Source of the DNA: a bacterium
GTDB taxonomy: Bacteria; Ratteibacteria; UBA8468; B48-G9; DTJG01
NCBI GenBank assembly: GCA_021800535.1
Contig: JAJYYV010000018.1
Coordinates: forward strand, 1 to 35,864
DNA: 35,864 nt
Reading direction: 5' to 3'
Positions 31,122 through 35,864 of the stretch are shown piece by piece (position 1 is the first letter of the stretch; each line of letters opens with the position of its first letter). The position numbers were made by a program, and so were the translations under genes. Below the pieces are notes generated by a model, which saw only the letters and a list, made by a program, of their open reading frames with translations, ran no database searches and had not been told where the DNA came from.

Positions 31122-32678
31122 ATGGATAAGAAAAAAGTCAGGATAGGTTTGTTGTTGTTTTTCATATTTATAGGTATGTTTTTAATCAGTTTTATTCTTG
31201 TTTTACCATTATCTGTTTTTCTTTTATTAATGTCACCCAATATATATGTATTTAGTTTTCTTGAAATTGTCTTTTTTATGGGTATAGTTTTTCTTCTTAT
31301 TTCCCTGTGTTTTAGAAAAATTTTGTTTAAAAATGTGTCTTTTCGTGAATTAATATTTACCATAATTGGTATCATGGTTTTTTCATTATTCTTTCATGGT
31401 ATTATAAACCTTAAAGCCAGTCATGATGTAAATAAAGCAATAGCAGAAGCAACAGCAAATGGTATTAAATTAAAATTCCAGGAAATGATTCCTCCGCCTG
31501 TTCCAAACAATAAAAATGCTGCTTTACTTTACAAACAGGCGTTTAATTTAGAAAAAAAACTTAATGTCAGATATCTACAAGAATGGAAATATATGCCGTA
31601 TGATAGTCTTATTCCTTTGAAAAAAATCACAGCCAAACAAAAAAAGACTATTCTTAAAGTCATGAAAGACCCTGAATTTGTTCAATTCTATAATTTGATA
31701 AAAGATGCTGAAAAACTTCCTTATTGCCGTTTTGATATATATTATAAAAATATTTTATTATCTTCTCCGTTTAATCATCTGACAGAAATGAGAGAAATTG
31801 CAAGATTAATTGCTGCCAGAACATATCTACTTACATGGGAAGACAACTATAGACAGGCTTTTGAATCTGTAAAAGAGGGACTTCTCCTTGGCAATTCTCT
31901 ATCCAATGAACCTATTCTTATTTCTCAGATGGTACGTGTTGCAATTGATGAAATTGGAATAGAGTCTGCAAAAAGATTTATTAACAATCCTCATGTTAGC
32001 CTTTCCATAAATGATTACAAAAATCTTATGTCAATAATAAATAAAAAAAATACGTTTTTTTTGGGAAATGCATTAAATGGGGAAATAGTATTTTTTGGGA
32101 AATATATTTTAAATTTTAAATCACAATTGGATAGGTCATATTCTTTATTAAAATCCCATCCTTTTAAATCTTATTTATACATAATTGGTACAAAAATTTT
32201 TTTAAAACTTACGAGACCAATATTCAAAGAGGATTATGTTTTTTATTTACGGACAATGTCAAAATTAATCGTTTACTCAAATAAACCATATTTTCTTATA
32301 AAAAACAACATTGATAATTTGTCCAAACATATAAATCATCTCAAAAATAATAAGATTCAGTCAATAAAATATATATTTACTATAATGACATTTCCCGCCT
32401 ATAAAGAAACTTTTAATCTGCAAGCTGTTTATACTGCTGATTGTGATATCCTTAAAATTATTCTTGGGCTTAGAATATATAAACAAAAGTTTGGGTATTA
32501 TCCAGATAATCTTAATCTTTTATCTCCAGGAATTATTACTAAATTACCGGTTGACCCTTTTACAGGCAAAAATTTTATTTACAGAAAAAAAGGTTCGGGT
32601 TTTATTATATATAGTGCAGGATTGAATTTCAATTCAAAAAATATTGATAGCGAATTATCCTATGATTCTTCGCATTAA
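31122..32678 (+). CDS. Multi-TM protein with C-terminal DPFTGK motif, unknown function
   Basis: A 518-residue protein. Three hydrophobic segments at about residues 7-36, 44-65 and 75-94 form a membrane anchor; the remaining roughly 420 residues are probably outside the cytoplasm and mostly helical (PPPVPNNKNAALLYKQAFNL...). The C-terminus contains YKQKFGYYPDNLNLLSP, LPVDPFTGKNFIYRKK and FIIYSAGLN, a pattern I associate with large paralogous families in Planctomycetes and Omnitrophota-type genomes, where it resembles the pseudopilin-like C-terminal region. Function is unknown. It has its own interval on both sides and is not in an evident operon. Confidence 0.65.
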   Translation: MDKKKVRIGLLLFFIFIGMFLISFILVLPLSVFLLLMSPNIYVFSFLEIVFFMGIVFLLISLCFRKILFKNVSFRELIFTIIGIMVFSLFFHGIINLKASHDVNKAIAEATANGIKLKFQEMIPPPVPNNKNAALLYKQAFNLEKKLNVRYLQEWKYMPYDSLIPLKKITAKQKKTILKVMKDPEFVQFYNLIKDAEKLPYCRFDIYYKNILLSSPFNHLTEMREIARLIAARTYLLTWEDNYRQAFESVKEGLLLGNSLSNEPILISQMVRVAIDEIGIESAKRFINNPHVSLSINDYKNLMSIINKKNTFFLGNALNGEIVFFGKYILNFKSQLDRSYSLLKSHPFKSYLYIIGTKIFLKLTRPIFKEDYVFYLRTMSKLIVYSNKPYFLIKNNIDNLSKHINHLKNNKIQSIKYIFTIMTFPAYKETFNLQAVYTADCDILKIILGLRIYKQKFGYYPDNLNLLSPGIITKLPVDPFTGKNFIYRKKGSGFIIYSAGLNFNSKNIDSELSYDSSH

Positions 32679-32689
32679 AAAATATCAAT

Positions 32690-32945
32690 TAAATTTATTA
32701 TGGCGGATTTCGGTTCACGTGAATCACCCACTTCCTCACGGAAGGGGCTTCCTGCTTCTTCAACAAGATACTTTTTAGGAGCAAATATATGATATTTACT
32801 CGGTCATCCATAGAGCTTGTTTCCGCAGGCGTTAATTCGGGTGCTTCCCGCCCTACTACAAGGTGTTTTTGTTTCTTTAGGTCTGGTTTCCATACGGTGA
32901 TGAACCTATTACGCTTCTTTCGCAAAGCACCAATAAAATACATCC
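32690..32945 (-). mobile_element. IS200/IS605-type remnant: TnpB C-terminal tail and right-end hairpin
   Basis: On the minus strand a fragment reads GREAPELTPAETSSMDDR and, after a frameshift, KYLVEEAGSPFREEVGDSRE, the usual tail of many TnpB/OrfB proteins. The RNA-level hairpin CTTCC-GTGA-GGAAG lies near 32733-32746, as in guide-RNA right ends. The segment is much GC-richer than its surroundings. A second GC-rich scrap at about 33073-33117 may be the other end of the same deleted element. No intact transposase remains. Confidence 0.6.
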
Positions 32946-33285
32946 AGACTATTTTAGGAATTAGTTTTACGGAAAAACCTATGACTTTTTTCCAACCACA
33001 TACTAATTGTCAAAGAACAAAATTTACTGATATAATAATATAACAAAACATAAAAAATGTTAAATCTTTTATCGCCTTTCATCCCCAACCTATCGGATGG
33101 AGACTTCCCGGCGGATTAGTTAAATTAACATAGGAGAAAAAGAAAATGTTTATAAATAAAAAATATTTTTCAATATTTAAATCTATATTTTTATTATCTT
33201 CCAAATATGAGCGGAGTATATAAAGGAAAATTTTGTATAATTTTATAGATGATAAATTTCATAGAACCCGGAGGGGGGAAATAAA
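32946..33285. other. Interval with IS scrap and a 25-codon signal-like frame
   Basis: The part at 33073-33117 is GC-rich and may belong to the neighbouring element. At 33146-33223 a frame with a TAGGAG site encodes MFINKKYFSIFKSIFLLSSK and a few more residues: it looks like the beginning of a signal peptide but stops at once, so a gene remnant or chance frame. The DUF2130 gene begins at 33286 after CCGGAGGGGGG. Confidence 0.4.
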
Positions 33286-34530
33286 ATGGAACAAATAATA
33301 ACTTGTCCACATTGTAAGAAAGAAATACCGTTAGATGAAGCTTTATCCCAATCTATTAAAGAAAAAGCAAAAAAAGAATTTGAATCTGAATTTCATGAAA
33401 GAGAAATAGAATTAATCAAACAACAAAGGAATTTTGAAGAAAAAGAAAAACAATTATCAGAAGAAAAATTAAAAATTGATACAGAAGTTGCCAGAAAACT
33501 GCAGGAAGAAAAAATTAAATTGGAAAAAATTGCCAGAAAAGAGGCAGAGAATAAAATTTCAATTGAATTACAGGATTTAAAAAACCAGATTAAAGAAAAA
33601 GAAGAAAATCTTCAAAAATTAGAAAAAACAGAACTTATATTAAGAAAAGAAAAACGGGAACTTGAAGAACGGCAGAAAAATCTTGATTTAGAAGTTTCCA
33701 GAAAATTAGACCAGGAACGTAAAAGAATAGAAGAAAACATTATAAATATCAAAGAAGAAGAATATAAATTAAAAGTTTTAGAAAAAGAAAAACAAATAGA
33801 AAGTTTTAAAAAACAGATTGAAGAACTTAATAGAAGAGCTGAAGTTGGTTCACAGGAACGTCAGGGAGAGATATTTGAAATAGCTCTTGAAGATGCTTTA
33901 AAGTCAAAATTTACAGATGATATCATTGAACCTGTAAAAAAGGGTAAACAAGGAGCTGATATTATTCATAAAATATATGATTCTTCAAAGAAATATTGTG
34001 GAACAATTATATGGGAGGCAAAAAACACTAAGGCCTGGCAGGAAGTTTGGATAGATAAATTAAAAAGCGATCAGAGGGAAGAAAAAGCAGAAATTGCTGT
34101 ATTATTAACCACTGCCTTTCCAAAAGGTAAAAAAGGTTTTTGTAATATCAATGGAGTTTGGGTAACAAATTATGAATTATTGGAAGAAATTGCAATAGTT
34201 TTAAGACACAGTATTATAGAGATTGCAAGAGCAAATAATGCTTCAGTAGGAAAAACAGAAAAAATAGAAGCTTTATATAATTATTTAACAGGGACAACAT
34301 TTCGGCAAAAGATTGAAACAATAGTTGAATCCTTTTTAAATATGAAGAAGGATTTGGATAAAGAAAAATCTGTTATGACGAGCCACTGGTCAAAGAGGGA
34401 AAAGCAGCTGGAAAGGGTATTAATGGCAACTACCGGAATGTATGGGGAAATGCAAGGTATAATAGGAAAATCTCTTCCAGAGTTGGAAAAATTAAAAATA
34501 GAGGCTTTGGAAGAAGGTAAGCAAGAGTAA
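33286..34530 (+). CDS. DUF2130 protein: zinc finger, coiled coil and nuclease-like fold
   Basis: A 414-residue protein. Residues 7-10 (CPHC) start a short zinc-finger-like segment, residues 25-185 are a long charged coiled coil, and the C-terminal domain matches DUF2130: GSQERQGEIFEIALEDAL, KGKQGADIIHKI, IIWEAKNTKAWQEVW and VMTSHWSKREKQLERVL. GADI followed by WEAKNTK about 20 residues later fits the D...ExK core of the PD-(D/E)xK fold. Cellular function is not established. A strong GGAGGGG ribosome-binding site lies nine bases before the ATG. It is separated from the downstream GH5 gene by 23 bases and could be co-transcribed. Confidence 0.85.
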   Translation: MEQIITCPHCKKEIPLDEALSQSIKEKAKKEFESEFHEREIELIKQQRNFEEKEKQLSEEKLKIDTEVARKLQEEKIKLEKIARKEAENKISIELQDLKNQIKEKEENLQKLEKTELILRKEKRELEERQKNLDLEVSRKLDQERKRIEENIINIKEEEYKLKVLEKEKQIESFKKQIEELNRRAEVGSQERQGEIFEIALEDALKSKFTDDIIEPVKKGKQGADIIHKIYDSSKKYCGTIIWEAKNTKAWQEVWIDKLKSDQREEKAEIAVLLTTAFPKGKKGFCNINGVWVTNYELLEEIAIVLRHSIIEIARANNASVGKTEKIEALYNYLTGTTFRQKIETIVESFLNMKKDLDKEKSVMTSHWSKREKQLERVLMATTGMYGEMQGIIGKSLPELEKLKIEALEEGKQE

Positions 34531-34553
34531 GTTAAAAATAATAAAAGGGAAAA

Positions 34554-35576
34554 ATGAATTCAGAAAAAAATAAGATTTGTATATTTATAATAATATTTTT
34601 TTTAGGTTTAAGTAATTCTTTATTGTTAGCATCAAACAATGCGTTTAGACAAAATCAGGTGCTGGGTAAAGGAATGAATATATCAGATTTAGAGGCACCG
34701 AAACTTGGGCAATGGGGTATTGTAATACATAAATATTATTTTAAAATAATAAAAAATGCCGGATTCAATTCTGTTAGAATTCCTATAAGATGGGAAGCCC
34801 ATGCAATGTCTTCTGCTCCTTATACTATTAATCCTAAATTTTTTAAAACCGTAGACCGGGTAATAAAATGGGCTTTTGATTATAAACTTGCTGTAGTTAT
34901 TAATATTCATCATTATCCGGCTCTTCAACATAATCCTGCTTCTCAAAAAGAAGAATTTTTGTCTTTATGGAAACAGATTTCAACACATTATAAAAATTAT
35001 CCTGATACACTGTATTTTGAAATTCTTAATGAACCGAATTCCAATTTAAATCCAAAGATATGGAATGTTTATTGGAAAGAAGCATTAAAAATTATAAGGC
35101 AGACAAATCAGGATAGAACAGTAATAATAGATGGTCCTTATTGGGATTCAGTTTGGGGTATTCATTTGCTAAAGATTCCTGCTCAAGATAAGCATATTAT
35201 TGTTTCTTTGCATTATTATTCTCCCATGCAGTTTACACATCAAGGGGCATCCTGGATAAAAGGCAGTAATGCATGGTTGGGTACAACCTGGACAGGGACA
35301 GCAAAAGAAAAGCAAGCCATTATAAATGATTTCAATGAAGTTGAATCCTGGGCCCAAAAGAATAATAGGCCTATATATTTAGGAGAGTTTGGCTCATATA
35401 GTAAATCTCCTATGAAATATAGAGTTTTATGGACTACTTTTGTAAGAAAACAAGCAGAAAAAAGACATTGGAGTTGGTCTTACTGGGAATTTTGTTCAGG
35501 CTTTGGTGCATGGAATCCAGAAACTAAAAAATGGAGAAGGCCACTTTTAAAATCTTTGATTGGTAAAGCAGTCTGA
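34554..35576 (+). CDS. Secreted GH5 glycoside hydrolase (cellulase family)
   Basis: A 340-residue protein with an N-terminal signal peptide (hydrophobic stretch about 9-26). Mature sequence follows the GH5 barrel: LGKGMNISDLEAP, FNSVRIPIRWEAH, VVINIHHYPAL, YFEILNEPN with the acid/base glutamate (E160), SLHYYSP with the histidine-tyrosine pair, and IYLGEFGSY with the nucleophile glutamate (E278). All expected catalytic residues are present. GH5 enzymes cleave beta-linked glucans or mannans; the subfamily and substrate cannot be fixed by eye. No carbohydrate-binding module is attached. This suggests extracellular polysaccharide use or capsule remodelling. Confidence 0.92.
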   Translation: MNSEKNKICIFIIIFFLGLSNSLLLASNNAFRQNQVLGKGMNISDLEAPKLGQWGIVIHKYYFKIIKNAGFNSVRIPIRWEAHAMSSAPYTINPKFFKTVDRVIKWAFDYKLAVVINIHHYPALQHNPASQKEEFLSLWKQISTHYKNYPDTLYFEILNEPNSNLNPKIWNVYWKEALKIIRQTNQDRTVIIDGPYWDSVWGIHLLKIPAQDKHIIVSLHYYSPMQFTHQGASWIKGSNAWLGTTWTGTAKEKQAIINDFNEVESWAQKNNRPIYLGEFGSYSKSPMKYRVLWTTFVRKQAEKRHWSWSYWEFCSGFGAWNPETKKWRRPLLKSLIGKAV

Positions 35577-35623
35577 TGTACTTAATTTATACATTCTATA
35601 TAACCTGTCATTATATAAACAGA

Positions 35624-35655
35624 AATCCTCTCCGCCTAAAAAAGCGGAGAGGATT
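35624..35655 (-). terminator. Strong hairpin between GH5 gene and the edge gene
   Basis: A perfect 12-pair stem, AATCCTCTCCGC and GCGGAGAGGATT, around an eight-base loop (CTAAAAAA). On the minus strand it is followed by TTCTGTTTATA, a partial U-run, and lies about 22 bases after the stop of the leftward short gene. It could also end transcription from the GH5 side. Confidence 0.6.
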
Positions 35656-35677
35656 AAAGGTGAAAAAGGCTGACCTT

Positions 35678-35860
35678 TTACATACTACTGCGAATTGCTT
35701 TCAATTGCTGCAGAAGATTTTGATATGTGCTGTTGCTTTTAAGCAGTGGATGAAGATTCTGATTTAACTGTTTTCTAAGAGTCTGTATCTGCTGAAAAGT
35801 CTGTTCACTTTGTGGATTTGCCTGGATAGTATTCATTCTGATTTTTCTCATTTGCTTCAT
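35678..35860 (-). CDS. Short glutamine-rich helical protein at the window edge
   Basis: The frame encodes 60 residues, MKQMRKIRMNTIQANPQSEQ then TFQQIQTLRKQLNQNL and LLQQLKAIRSSM: two amphipathic Q/L-rich helices. I do not recognise a family. The position of a strong hairpin just after its stop supports a real gene. The start may lie further upstream beyond the window, so the N-terminus is uncertain. Confidence 0.45.
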   Translation of the reverse strand: MKQMRKIRMNTIQANPQSEQTFQQIQTLRKQLNQNLHPLLKSNSTYQNLLQQLKAIRSSM

Positions 35861-35864
35861 TATT

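Noticed and set aside
35576-35767. 63-codon plus-strand frame after the GH5 gene
   Set aside because: Runs through the 12-pair hairpin and opposes the better-supported leftward gene; no domain features.

Overview
This is a strongly AT-rich bacterial chromosome segment. meso-Diaminopimelate peptidoglycan synthesis (DNPR motif in MurE), a lipobox lipoprotein and several secreted proteins suggest a diderm. Proteins ending in a DPFTGK...YSAGLN motif, a family style I associate with Planctomycetes and Omnitrophota-like candidate phyla, suggest an uncultivated lineage of that kind. No rRNA or tRNA gene was seen, so the taxonomy is inference only.

Region 1 (1-4463): the 3' end of a TnpB-type gene with its right-end hairpin abuts a leftward biotin operon in the order bioB, bioF, bioH-like esterase, bioC, bioD, with every junction overlapping. 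Region 2 (4488-11786): a divergent intergenic region drives bioB leftward and the dcw cell-wall/division cluster rightward: mraZ, rsmH, ftsL-like, ftsI, murE, murF, mraY. Four TGG boxes at exact 10-bp spacing across the mraZ start are a candidate MraZ operator.

Region 3 (about 11.8-23.7 kb): a defence island directly after mraY. It carries a Type III restriction-modification operon (mod, a HEPN/Abi-like gene, res), an OLD-type ATPase-TOPRIM protein, a DUF262-DUF1524 (GmrSD-like) protein and a SIR2-like protein. It is bracketed by a 75-bp direct repeat of the mraY 3' end. The second copy still encodes the same MraY C-terminus, and all four differences over the last 27 codons are synonymous. 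The island therefore looks inserted into mraY while bringing its own replacement gene end. No integrase is visible inside it, and the usual murD/ftsW/murG genes do not follow the second copy.

Region 4 (23.7-28.4 kb): decayed accessory DNA. It holds a lipoprotein, an AbiE-type toxin-antitoxin pair with reversed gene order, a truncated MazF, a 42-residue basic protein, a seven-repeat secreted beta-propeller, a truncated serine recombinase, an inverted copy of the lipoprotein 5' region (including a hairpin with a compensatory base-pair change) and an IS3-family stub. A roughly 60-bp interspersed repeat follows many of these genes, and a roughly 130-bp promoter/leader sequence is present twice.

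Region 5 (28.4-35.9 kb): two secreted proteins of unknown function, a GC-richer GIY-YIG gene, a multi-TM protein, a second IS200/IS605-type remnant, a DUF2130 coiled-coil nuclease-fold protein, a secreted GH5 glycosidase and a short gene at the window edge next to a strong hairpin terminator.
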